Source: JADJNW01 sp964517145
GTDB lineage: Bacteria; Bacteroidota; Bacteroidia; Chitinophagales; Saprospiraceae
NCBI GenBank assembly: GCA_964517145.1
Contig: CAZFBN010000021.1
Span: 1 to 52,049 of the forward strand
Direction: 5' to 3'
Length of the DNA: 52,049 nucleotides
Under the pieces are notes generated by a model that made no database searches, had not been told where the DNA came from, and saw nothing but the letters and a program-made list of their open reading frames with translations. Positions 17,374 to 25,931 of the stretch are shown here, in pieces. The position numbers were made by a program, and so were the translations under genes. Positions within the stretch are counted from its first letter, which is position 1. Every line of letters starts with the position of its first letter.

Positions 17374-19218
17374 ATGCGCGAAACACAATTTATCAATCAA
17401 AATAAACGCAAGTGGCAGGAATTTGAATCGGCGCTGGACGGGCAATACCATGACCCTGACCGACTGAGTGAGCAGTTTATTCAAATAACCGATGACCTCT
17501 CGTATGCGCGTACCTTCTACCCGAACCGCTCGGTGCGCGTGTACCTGAACGGCTTGGCGCAGCGTATTTTTTTTCATATTCATAAAAATCAGCGTTCGCC
17601 GCTAAAACGCATTGCTCAGTTTTGGTTGGATGAGTTGCCACAATTGGTGTATGAAGCGCGGCGGGAGTTTTTGTTGGCGTTCCTTGTTTTCTGGATTTCG
17701 TTTGGCATAGGGATACTGTCGAGTATAGGCGATCCGCAATTTGCCAACATCATTCTCGGCGAGGATTATACAGAAATGACCATAGAAAACATTGAATCCG
17801 GCGACCCGATGGCAGTGTATAAGCAGCGCGGGCAGTTTGGAATGTCGCTCGGCATCACTGCCAATAATTTATTTGTTGCGTTTCTCACTTTTGTGATGGG
17901 CGTCTTTTTTGCGGTCGGCAGCATTGCCATTATCATTCGCAACGGCATCATGGTGGGCGCTTTTCAGTATTTTTTTATTGAACGCGGCTTATTTTGGGAC
18001 TCCTTTTTGACCATTTGGATCCACGGCACTTTAGAAATTTCCGCCATTATTATTGCCGGTGCAGCGGGCATCACCATGGGCAAAGGGCTCGTATTTCCGG
18101 GCACTTTCACGCGGGCGCAATCGTTTCAGCGATCAGCGCGGCGCGGCGTGAAAATTATGATTGGCATTGCGCCCATTATTATTTTGGCAGGTTTTATTGA
18201 AGGCTATTTAACGCGACATACCGAAACGCCCGATTTTATAAGAGGTATATTCATAGCAGTTTGCCTGGCGTTTGTTATTATATATTTTATTTGGTATCCT
18301 TACATTCGTACTAAATATGGTATTGGTAAACCCATCATGGATGCTAAAATTCCACCCGACAATATTCAGCAACTGGATTTCACCAAAGTAAAATCTTCCG
18401 GCGAGATATTCGCAGATATGTTTATATTTTACAAAAAGTATTTCAGCAAAATAGCTACTTTGTCGCTTGTGACAGCGCTGATTTTCACCGGCGCAATGTT
18501 CGGATTTGCACAAGGCAAACCTGCCGATCATTTTATATTTCCAAACCAACTATTTGGTATGATTCGAGCATTGGAGCAATTTTTTATTCCCACCATTCGT
18601 TACTTGCCGCTCGTGCACTTATTTACTTTTGGTGCACTTACAACGGGCATTTTTTATTGGCTACAACGCGAAGCCGGTTCAAACATTTCACGGCTCACTT
18701 GGTTTGGTTTTTTGAAAACAGTGGTCAGCATTGGCATGATTGGCATGGTGATTTCCATTCAGAAAGGGTTTGTTCCTTATTTACTTTTGATCGTTATTCC
18801 CATTGTTTTGATATGGGCTTATGTCATGCAAACCGAAAAACTAAATATTTTTAATGGATTGCGGCGCACATTTAGTTTGCTCAATAATAGTTTTGGGCGG
18901 ATACTCGGTCTTATTCTGGTACTCATGCTGGTAGGTATTTTATTTTTTCTCATTACCGACACCATGTTGTTATCTTTTTACCTGGACTTGGTGAGTTGGG
19001 TAGTGCCGCTGGAAGAAGCCGCGATGCGCCAGTTTAGTGCAGTTTTATTAACTTTTATATCGGTTTTTATACTACATCTTATATTTTCAATGTTTATTAT
19101 TAGTTTTGGATTGTTATATTACACATTGATAGAAATTCGTGAAGCGCAGCACTTGCGGGCGCGCGTGCAGGAAATTGGGGTAGCACGAAGGATTAAAGGG
19201 CTGGAACAGGAAAATTGA
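17374..19218 (+). CDS. SpoIIM-like stage II sporulation protein M family membrane protein
   Basis: This 614-residue protein has a soluble N-terminal helical part (1-95). The SpoIIM-type membrane domain (about 100-320) contains NNLFVAFLTFVMGVFFAVGS, GAFQYFFIERGLFWDSFLTIWIHGTLEISAIIIAGAAG and a GKGLVFPGTFTR loop. A second membrane half (about 360-600) follows. In Bacillus SpoIIM takes part in engulfment, but this lineage does not sporulate, so the name only marks the family. It is the first gene of a plus-strand run with DUF4129, DUF4350, MoxR and DUF58 genes and may supply its membrane platform (inference). Confidence 0.85.
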   Translation: MRETQFINQNKRKWQEFESALDGQYHDPDRLSEQFIQITDDLSYARTFYPNRSVRVYLNGLAQRIFFHIHKNQRSPLKRIAQFWLDELPQLVYEARREFLLAFLVFWISFGIGILSSIGDPQFANIILGEDYTEMTIENIESGDPMAVYKQRGQFGMSLGITANNLFVAFLTFVMGVFFAVGSIAIIIRNGIMVGAFQYFFIERGLFWDSFLTIWIHGTLEISAIIIAGAAGITMGKGLVFPGTFTRAQSFQRSARRGVKIMIGIAPIIILAGFIEGYLTRHTETPDFIRGIFIAVCLAFVIIYFIWYPYIRTKYGIGKPIMDAKIPPDNIQQLDFTKVKSSGEIFADMFIFYKKYFSKIATLSLVTALIFTGAMFGFAQGKPADHFIFPNQLFGMIRALEQFFIPTIRYLPLVHLFTFGALTTGIFYWLQREAGSNISRLTWFGFLKTVVSIGMIGMVISIQKGFVPYLLLIVIPIVLIWAYVMQTEKLNIFNGLRRTFSLLNNSFGRILGLILVLMLVGILFFLITDTMLLSFYLDLVSWVVPLEEAAMRQFSAVLLTFISVFILHLIFSMFIISFGLLYYTLIEIREAQHLRARVQEIGVARRIKGLEQEN

Positions 19219-19273
19219 TTGTCTTTAATTTCAAATTTGATGTAAAATCGTTATAAGCGATTAATAGATTAAT

Positions 19274-19975
19274 ATGAAAAAATTTTTCTATATTATATTT
19301 GCTATGATTATTCCAATGCTCGCGTGGGCACAGGTGAACGATGACGTGCAGCAGCGTGATTTTGAAAAAGCCGCCTGGCAACGTGCTACACAAGGCATTG
19401 ATTATTCGGAAGATGTAGTAAAAGAGCGCCAACCAAAACAACAAAAACAGGGCAATCGAAATGGGAGGCAGCGTCCGCTTAATTTTGGAGGCAATGCAGC
19501 GCCTGTTTTAAAATTATTTATCATATTATTTTTAGTCATAGTATTGTTTTTTCTCATTCGCAGCTTATTAGGATTGAATCAACCTAAAAATAAAGCCATC
19601 AAGCCCATCTTGTCCATAGAAGAATTGGCACAATTGGAGGAGAATTTGCATCAGGCAGATTTGGATGATTTTATCAAAAGAGCATTGGCACAAGAAAATT
19701 ATGCACTGGCAATACGCTTATATTATTTAGCAATTTTAAAAGAATTATCATTAAAAAACATTATAAGCTGGAAAAAAGACAAAACCAATCGCGATTATTT
19801 ACGCGAAATGAATCGTACGCCGCTGGCTGTCGGTTTTACTGATTTAACGCTTATTTTCGAGCGTATTTGGTACGGCAATATCATATTGCAATCACAGGAT
19901 TTTATACAAATAGCGCCAAAATTTAAAAATTTCATGCAGCAAATTAAAAACATTACAATCCCAGTCACTTCATGA
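19274..19975 (+). CDS. DUF4129 domain-containing protein
   Basis: This 233-residue protein has a signal-like N-terminus (FAMIIPMLAWAQ), a basic linker (KERQPKQQKQGNRNGRQR) and one membrane segment (about 77-97). The C-terminal cytoplasmic helical domain (about 115-225) carries the DUF4129 pattern: ALAQENYALAIRLYYLAILKEL, then TNRDYLREM and FERIWYG. The role is unknown. The stop overlaps the start of the next gene by 4 bp (ATGA), showing translational coupling. Confidence 0.8.
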   Translation: MKKFFYIIFAMIIPMLAWAQVNDDVQQRDFEKAAWQRATQGIDYSEDVVKERQPKQQKQGNRNGRQRPLNFGGNAAPVLKLFIILFLVIVLFFLIRSLLGLNQPKNKAIKPILSIEELAQLEENLHQADLDDFIKRALAQENYALAIRLYYLAILKELSLKNIISWKKDKTNRDYLREMNRTPLAVGFTDLTLIFERIWYGNIILQSQDFIQIAPKFKNFMQQIKNITIPVTS

Positions 19976-21240
19976 AAAATCGCCGATACATCATATTTAT
20001 TTTACTGCTCATCATGCTCGTGCTGTTGACGCTGGTTTTTCTAAGCAATCGCAAGCAGCGTTTTGACTGGATGCCCACCTACGACGAAGCCAGCAAACAG
20101 CCATATGGCGCGTTTATTATTGCTGAATTATTAAAAAATTATTTTCCCGGAAAAGAATATACAATTTTACGAGATAGTGTAAATGGCTTGTTGCCAACAT
20201 ATTCCACTGAAAATAATTATGTATTCATCGGCGAGGCGCTGTTTATGGATTCGATGGATGTACAAACATTATTACAATTTGTAGAAAATGGCAACACTGC
20301 ATTCATTTCCAGCCGCACCATACCGTATGATTTGATGTTTTATGTTTATTATGATGAATGTAATGAAAATTATTGGGAGGATTACGCTTCGGTGGACGAT
20401 TCTTCTGCATTATTAAACTTGAATCACCCAAATTTAAAAGCAAATAAAGCATTTCATTACGATTATTTACTACGCAATAAAAAACGAAATTATGCCTGGA
20501 GTCACATTCCAAATCAATATTTTTGCGATGACGAGTTCAGTTTCAAAGCATTAGGTCAGCTCAATGATTCGCTCATTCACTTTGCAAAAGTGCGTTATGG
20601 AGAGGGCACATTTTATTTACATACCACTCCATTGGCTTTTTCCAACATTGCAATGCTCGATTCCACGCATTTGCAGTATGCCAATCGGGTGTTTTCGTAC
20701 CTTGCGCCAGGCAAAATTTATTGGGATGAATACAGCAAAACCAGCGAGGCAGTAGGTCGGCGGCGCAACAATCAGTCGAACCGGGCGTTGTCGAAAGAAA
20801 GTCCGCTGCAGTACGTACTAAGCCAACCGCCCTTGGCGTGGGCGTGGTACTTGCTGCTGAGCATTGGGTTGCTGTTTTTGTTGTTTCGCACCAAGCGGCG
20901 GCAGCGCGTCATTCCAGTGTTACAACCGAATGTGAACACATCGTTGGAGTTCGTTTCGACCATCGGGCGTTTGTATTTTATGCAAAACAGTCATCGCAAA
21001 TTGGCGTTGCAAAAGATGCGATTATTCTTGAATTTCGTGCGCGAACGATATTCACTGCGCGGGGCAGAGACAGAAGAAGAATTTGTACAAAAACTTGTTG
21101 CTAAATCAGAGGTGCCACGTACGCTGGTTGATAAAATCTGGCTCATGCACCGTAATATTAACAATTCTAATTTAGTGACTGAAAATACATTAATCGAATT
21201 TCATCAATTGATGGAAGAATTTTATAAAAAAGCTAAATAA
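19972..21240 (+). CDS. DUF4350 domain-containing membrane protein
   Basis: This 422-residue protein starts with a membrane segment (about 5-25). A DUF4350-type region follows (RFDWMPTYDEASKQPYGAFIIAELLKNYFPGKEYTILRDS), then an extracytoplasmic alpha/beta domain up to about 265. A second membrane segment lies at about 288-308 (LAWAWYLLLSIGLLFLLF), and the protein ends in a cytoplasmic helical domain. The fold resembles a GATase-like/vWA-adjacent domain often found beside MoxR ATPases; function is unknown. It overlaps the DUF4129 gene by 4 bp and precedes the MoxR gene by 87 bp of degenerate direct repeats. Confidence 0.8.
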   Translation: MKNRRYIIFILLLIMLVLLTLVFLSNRKQRFDWMPTYDEASKQPYGAFIIAELLKNYFPGKEYTILRDSVNGLLPTYSTENNYVFIGEALFMDSMDVQTLLQFVENGNTAFISSRTIPYDLMFYVYYDECNENYWEDYASVDDSSALLNLNHPNLKANKAFHYDYLLRNKKRNYAWSHIPNQYFCDDEFSFKALGQLNDSLIHFAKVRYGEGTFYLHTTPLAFSNIAMLDSTHLQYANRVFSYLAPGKIYWDEYSKTSEAVGRRRNNQSNRALSKESPLQYVLSQPPLAWAWYLLLSIGLLFLLFRTKRRQRVIPVLQPNVNTSLEFVSTIGRLYFMQNSHRKLALQKMRLFLNFVRERYSLRGAETEEEFVQKLVAKSEVPRTLVDKIWLMHRNINNSNLVTENTLIEFHQLMEEFYKKAK

Positions 21241-21327
21241 TTGTTATTTGTAATAATTGTTATTTGTAATTGTTTTGCTCGGCGTCTGACCTCTGGTTTC
21301 TGACCTCCGGCTTCTAAAAAATATATC

Positions 21328-22386
21328 ATGCAAGTAGAAGAATTTGAAAATCAAGATTATACGAACAACGAGCCGTCCAATACTTTCGGGATGAGCGTGC
21401 AGGAGGAATCTACCAATGCTATTTTACAAAACCGCTTGGATTTGAATCACATTCGCACAGGCGTACATGCAATAAAAGCTGAATTACAGCGGGTTATCGT
21501 TGGGCAGGATGAGGTAATGGATTTGTTGCTGGCGGCAATTTTTTCCGGCGGGCATGTATTAATTGAAGGCGTGCCGGGTATTGCTAAAACCCTGTTAGCC
21601 AAATTGTTAGCCCAAACTATGCAGATTGGCTTTTCGCGAATTCAGTTTACGCCCGACCTCATGCCAAGCGATGTGCTGGGAACGACCATTTTTAATGCCA
21701 AAACTGCAGAATTTACATTTAATCCGGGTCCGATTTTTTCCAATATTATTTTGATTGACGAGATCAACCGCGCTCCGGCGAAGACGCAGGCGGCGTTGTT
21801 TGAAGTGATGGAAGAGCGCCAAGTCACAGTGGACGGCGATACACGCCCGATGAGTTTTCCATTTTTTGTGATTGCCACGCAAAACCCGATTGAACAGGAG
21901 GGGACATACAAATTGCCTGAAGCGCAGCTCGACCGTTTTTTGGTGAAAATCAACATGCAATACCCAAAGTTGGAGGAAGAAAAAGCCATTTTGCGCCGCT
22001 TCCGCAATGACTTTACTATGGCGCAGCGCGAAGATGTGCGTCCGGTTTTCATGGCGGAAGACATTCGCAAGTGCCAGCAACTGACCGAGCAGGTTTACAT
22101 CAGCGATGCACTGCTGGATTATATTGCAAATATTGTTTATGAGACCCGTAATAACGGCGACTTGTTCCTGGGGGCTTCGCCGCGTGCGTCGCTGGCGATT
22201 ATGCGCATGGCAAAGGCGATGGCAGCGCTCTATGGGCGCGATTTTGTCACCCCGGATGACATTCAATACGTAACGTATCCTGTTCTAAATCACCGCATTA
22301 TCCTCACGCCCGAACGCGAAATGGAAGGCGTGGATACACGGGAAGTCATCAAGGAAATTATTCAGAAAATGGAGGTGCCGAGGTAG
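21328..22386 (+). CDS. MoxR family AAA+ ATPase
   Basis: This 352-residue cytoplasmic ATPase shows Walker A GVPGIAKT (81-88), Walker B ILIDE (141-145), the sensor-1 segment FFVIATQNPIEQEGTYKLPEAQLDRF, and a C-terminal lid with sensor 2 (LGASPRASLAIMRMAKAMA). MoxR ATPases act as chaperones that load cofactors or remodel partners, usually together with vWA or DUF58 proteins. A DUF58 gene follows directly, and the DUF4129/DUF4350/SpoIIM genes upstream complete a widespread MoxR neighbourhood. The substrate is unknown. Confidence 0.93.
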   Translation: MQVEEFENQDYTNNEPSNTFGMSVQEESTNAILQNRLDLNHIRTGVHAIKAELQRVIVGQDEVMDLLLAAIFSGGHVLIEGVPGIAKTLLAKLLAQTMQIGFSRIQFTPDLMPSDVLGTTIFNAKTAEFTFNPGPIFSNIILIDEINRAPAKTQAALFEVMEERQVTVDGDTRPMSFPFFVIATQNPIEQEGTYKLPEAQLDRFLVKINMQYPKLEEEKAILRRFRNDFTMAQREDVRPVFMAEDIRKCQQLTEQVYISDALLDYIANIVYETRNNGDLFLGASPRASLAIMRMAKAMAALYGRDFVTPDDIQYVTYPVLNHRIILTPEREMEGVDTREVIKEIIQKMEVPR

Positions 22387-22459
22387 TTGAAGAGTTGATA
22401 AGTTGATTGGTTGATAAGCACATACAAACTCGAACACGGTAACATTTTAACACAAGTTA

Positions 22460-23782
22460 ATGAAAAACCTCTACCTCACCAACCGCTTTTTCCTCCTGCT
22501 TGGCGCATTTGTCCTGCTGTTTGCGGGGAGCTTTGTGGTGCCTGTGCTGTTTCCGGTGATGCAGGCGTTGTTTGTGGGGGCGCTGGTGCTGGCGGTGCTG
22601 GATTATTGGTTGTTGTTTAATAAAACCGTGCAGGTAAAAGCTGTGCGAGAACTGCCTAAATTATTCAATCTCGGCGATCCGAATGCGGTGAAATTAAATT
22701 TGGAAAATGATGCTAATATCAAGTTAACCATTCATATCATTGATGAATTGCCGACGCAGTTTCAAATTCGCGACTGGGAAGAAAAAATTGTTTTAGAACC
22801 TACTGAAAGACAAACTGTTAAATACGATTTGCGCCCGACAGAACGCGGCGAATATATATTTGGAAACATTAATTTGTTTCTGAGTTCTATCTTGGGGTTG
22901 TTGCAGCGGCGGGTGCGCGTAGCGTCGGCAGGGCAGGTGCCGGTGTATCCTTCCATTTTGCAGATGAAGCAGTACGAGTTGAAGGCGTTCAATCGGATTT
23001 CGCAGTTTCAAGGCATCAAAAAATTGCGGCGCATCGGGCACAGTTATGAATTTGAGCAAATCAAACCCTACGTACGCGGCGACGACTACCGCAGCATCAA
23101 CTGGAAAGCGAGCAGCCGCGGCACGGGTTTGATGGTGAACCAGTACGAGGACGAGCGCGCGCAGCAGATTTACAGCATCATTGACAAAAGTCGGGCGATG
23201 CACATGCCGTTTGAGGGCTTGAGCTTGATGGATTATGCCATTAACACCTCGCTGGTGATTTCCAATATTGCTTTGCAAAAATATGACCGGGCGGGGTTGA
23301 TTACATTTTCTGATAAAATCGGAGCAACCATTAAAGCCGACAACCAGCCCACCCAACTAAATAAAATTTTACAAGCATTATACAAAGAAAAAGAGCGTTT
23401 GCTGGAATCAAATTACGAATTATTGTTCCAAGCCGTTCGTAAACTATTGAATCGCAGAAGTTTAATCCTACTTTACACCAACTTCGAAAGTATGTATGCG
23501 CTGGAGCGTGTACTGCCTTTATTACGTCGCATTAATACCATTCATTTACTGGTTGTAATATTTTTTGAAAATACAGAGATCCGGCAATTTGCTTACCAGC
23601 CTGTGCACACGCTGGAGGACATTTATAAACAAACCATTGCGCAAAAATTCCTTGCCGAAAAAAGTCAAATGGTGCAAACCCTGAACCAGTACGGCATTCA
23701 GGCAGTGCTCACCGCACCGGAGGATTTGTCGATTAACACGATTAATAAGTATTTGGAATTGAAGGCGAAAGGGTTGATTTAA
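22460..23782 (+). CDS. DUF58 domain-containing protein
   Basis: This 440-residue protein has two adjacent N-terminal membrane segments (about 8-50), a beta-rich region, and the DUF58 signature at about 195-225 (GHSYEFEQIKPYVRGDDYRSINWKAS). A vWA-like fold follows (IYSIIDKSRAMHMPF near 240-255). DUF58 proteins are the usual partner of MoxR ATPases and are thought to be remodelled by them. It is the last gene of the cluster and faces the OmpA-family gene. Confidence 0.88.
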   Translation: MKNLYLTNRFFLLLGAFVLLFAGSFVVPVLFPVMQALFVGALVLAVLDYWLLFNKTVQVKAVRELPKLFNLGDPNAVKLNLENDANIKLTIHIIDELPTQFQIRDWEEKIVLEPTERQTVKYDLRPTERGEYIFGNINLFLSSILGLLQRRVRVASAGQVPVYPSILQMKQYELKAFNRISQFQGIKKLRRIGHSYEFEQIKPYVRGDDYRSINWKASSRGTGLMVNQYEDERAQQIYSIIDKSRAMHMPFEGLSLMDYAINTSLVISNIALQKYDRAGLITFSDKIGATIKADNQPTQLNKILQALYKEKERLLESNYELLFQAVRKLLNRRSLILLYTNFESMYALERVLPLLRRINTIHLLVVIFFENTEIRQFAYQPVHTLEDIYKQTIAQKFLAEKSQMVQTLNQYGIQAVLTAPEDLSINTINKYLELKAKGLI

Positions 23783-23858
23783 GGGGGATGGGGTAATAGG
23801 TTAATGGGGTGATGGAACCGCCAGCTTATTCCCCTATCATCCTATTCCCCTATCACCT
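23783..23858. terminator. Imperfect inverted repeat between convergent genes
   Basis: A G-rich arm (23783-23815) and a C-rich arm (about 23829-23857), both built from GGGGTGAT/TCCCCTATCA-type units, face each other across a short loop between DUF58 and the OmpA-family gene. Pairing is imperfect; it probably terminates at least the plus-strand cluster. Confidence 0.35.
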
Positions 23859-25818
23859 AATCAACTATTTCAAACTCCGTTCTTCGGTTATTCTGTCGTC
23901 TCGCGGCGGTATCATTGGTATCAATCGGTTGACTTTCGCCAAAACCTTTATATGTAAGTCTTTCTTTTACAATGTTTTGCTGAATCAAATAATCGTACAC
24001 CGCTTTGGCGCGTTGCTCCGAAAGTTTTTGATTGGCGTCATCCGAGCCAACGTTGTCGGTGTGCCCGTTGATGCGGATTTTCAACTTTGGATTTTCCACG
24101 AGCAATTGCTTCAGCCGGTCCAATTCTTCTTTCGATTCTGGACGCAGGGCTGCGGAAGCCGTTTCAAAAAAGACATTGCGCAGCACCACCGGTTTGCCCT
24201 TGGCAGGAATGGCGGCGGTATTTTCAGGAATAGGAATCAATCCAATTTTCAATACAAATGGCTCATTTTGAGAAGCTTGTGTAGTTAAATTAAAATTTTC
24301 AGAATGAAAGAGGTATTTTTCTTTGGAAACATTTAGCGCGTAATCTTTACCGATGGGCAGCACCACAAGGAATTCACCATCGGCATCCGTAGTCGAATTA
24401 GCAAAAATTTTATTTTGTCCCAAGTCGCGGAATTCCACTTTTGCCATCAAAGGCGCTTTGGTATTGTCATCAAAAACGTTGGCTTTGACGTACGTGACCG
24501 GATTCGGGCGCAGCGCAAGCGGTAGCTCGAAGCTGTAAATATTGACATCGGCACGCGTCGGAAAAGGTACATTGGGTTCCTGCTGCGCCTCGACCATTGA
24601 AAAATAAGCCGCAGAACCGTCCAAACTAGTAATCAAGGCGCTCTCATCAGAACGAGTATTGATCGGATAACCGAAATTTTGAGCTTTGCCCCAGCGTCCA
24701 TGGGCATCGGCGCGAGCAATAAACAAATCCGTGCCTCCCATGCCCGGATGCCCGTCAGACATGAAGTACAGCGTACTGCCGTCAGGATGAATGAATGGCG
24801 ATTGGTCATCCCCAGGCGTATTGATGTTTTCCCCCAAATTTGTGGGCTTGCCCCAGCGCCCGTCGCTTTGGCGATGGCTCACCCAAATGTCGCTACCTCC
24901 AAAGCCACCTGGACGTTTACTCGTAAAATACAATGCTTGCCCATTGGCGGAAATGGATGGCTGAGAATCCCAGGCAGTAGAATTGACGGGGGCACCGAGG
25001 TTAGCGGGCTTTGTCCATTGACCATTGCGCAATTCGGAATAAAAAATGTCGCAACTTCCCAAACCAATGGGGCGGCTGTTATTGTCATCACACATGGTGA
25101 AAACCAGGAATTTTCCATCGGCGGAAATCTGTTGCGTACCTTCGTTGCGCTCGGTGTTGACGCCCGCCAGCGGCGTGCCTTTTTGCCATTCCCCCTCTTT
25201 TTTGCGGCTGATGTAAAGGTCTTCCTGATTGTGAATACGAACGGTATAAATCAGGGCTTCTCCATCGGCAGTGAGCGAAGGGAAATATTCGGCATTCGCC
25301 GTATTAACATTGACACTCAATTTTTTAGGTTCAAATGGCACCGGATTTTTGATGGCTTCTGCTGCAAAACGAGCATTTGCAGCATATTTGGCAGCGCGCT
25401 TTTTTAGTTCTTCATTGCGGTCATTGGATTGGGCGAAGCGATCAAAGTAATCGACGGCTTGTGCAAATTTTTCCTGATTCCAAAGCGTAAGCCCCATTTG
25501 ATACAAAAGGCGGGTAGAATATGACGCGTTCAACGCCAGCACTTTGTTAAAATATTGTTCCGCTTCAGCGTATTCTTTTTGGTCAAATTTAATAGCCCCC
25601 CAATGCAAATAGCCGTCAATAAAATTTGGATCCATTTTTAAAACATCCTTCAACTCTTTTAGCGCATCTTCATATTGTTCAGAACGGCTATAATTAACTG
25701 CCTTTGTGTAAAGCTTTTGCACACGTTCGCTCGCTGTTTCTTTCGTAGTATAATTTTGAGGAAAGCCCCAAATTGCCATAAATAAAAATCCTGCCAACAA
25801 CAACAGTCGTTTCATCAT
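23857..25818 (-). CDS. OmpA family protein with TPR and PD40 repeats
   Basis: This 653-residue exported protein has a signal peptide (LLLLAGFLFMAIWGFPQ). Helical TPR-like repeats (about 30-150) come next, then several WD40-like PD40 beta-propeller repeats (ADGEALIYTVR, ADGKFLVFTM, ANGQALYFTSKRPGGFGGSDIW, DGSTLYFMSDGHPGMGGTDLF). A carboxypeptidase-regulatory-like fold (about 440-520) leads to a C-terminal OmpA peptidoglycan-binding domain (INGHTDNVGSDDANQKLSEQRAKAVYDYL). This architecture is common in Bacteroidota and anchors the outer membrane or a surface complex to peptidoglycan. The substrate is unknown. Confidence 0.9.
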   Translation of the reverse strand: MMKRLLLLAGFLFMAIWGFPQNYTTKETASERVQKLYTKAVNYSRSEQYEDALKELKDVLKMDPNFIDGYLHWGAIKFDQKEYAEAEQYFNKVLALNASYSTRLLYQMGLTLWNQEKFAQAVDYFDRFAQSNDRNEELKKRAAKYAANARFAAEAIKNPVPFEPKKLSVNVNTANAEYFPSLTADGEALIYTVRIHNQEDLYISRKKEGEWQKGTPLAGVNTERNEGTQQISADGKFLVFTMCDDNNSRPIGLGSCDIFYSELRNGQWTKPANLGAPVNSTAWDSQPSISANGQALYFTSKRPGGFGGSDIWVSHRQSDGRWGKPTNLGENINTPGDDQSPFIHPDGSTLYFMSDGHPGMGGTDLFIARADAHGRWGKAQNFGYPINTRSDESALITSLDGSAAYFSMVEAQQEPNVPFPTRADVNIYSFELPLALRPNPVTYVKANVFDDNTKAPLMAKVEFRDLGQNKIFANSTTDADGEFLVVLPIGKDYALNVSKEKYLFHSENFNLTTQASQNEPFVLKIGLIPIPENTAAIPAKGKPVVLRNVFFETASAALRPESKEELDRLKQLLVENPKLKIRINGHTDNVGSDDANQKLSEQRAKAVYDYLIQQNIVKERLTYKGFGESQPIDTNDTAARRQNNRRTEFEIVD

Positions 25819-25875
25819 CCCAACATTTTTAACAGAAATTTATACGAAAAGGGAAGGCGTTTTATTATAAAAAGC

Positions 25876-25917
25876 AGGATGAAAGAACGAGCGTCGTAGG
25901 CTTCATTCCTTCATCCT
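25876..25917 (-). terminator. Terminator after the large TolB-like gene
   Basis: On the minus strand a 12-bp stem with one mismatch (25906-25917 with 25876-25887) is followed by a short T run. It lies just after the stop of the 1208-residue protein gene and before the OmpA-family gene. Confidence 0.45.
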
Positions 25918-25931
25918 TTTATTGTAACTCG

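Noticed and set aside
21607..22266. A 219-codon minus-strand frame inside the MoxR gene
   Set aside because: It is opposite to the P-loop coding sequence, His/Arg-rich, and without domain features.
24679..25407. A 242-codon open frame on the plus strand inside the OmpA-family gene
   Set aside because: It is antisense to a well-supported gene with clear PD40 and OmpA motifs. The translation has no recognisable motif.
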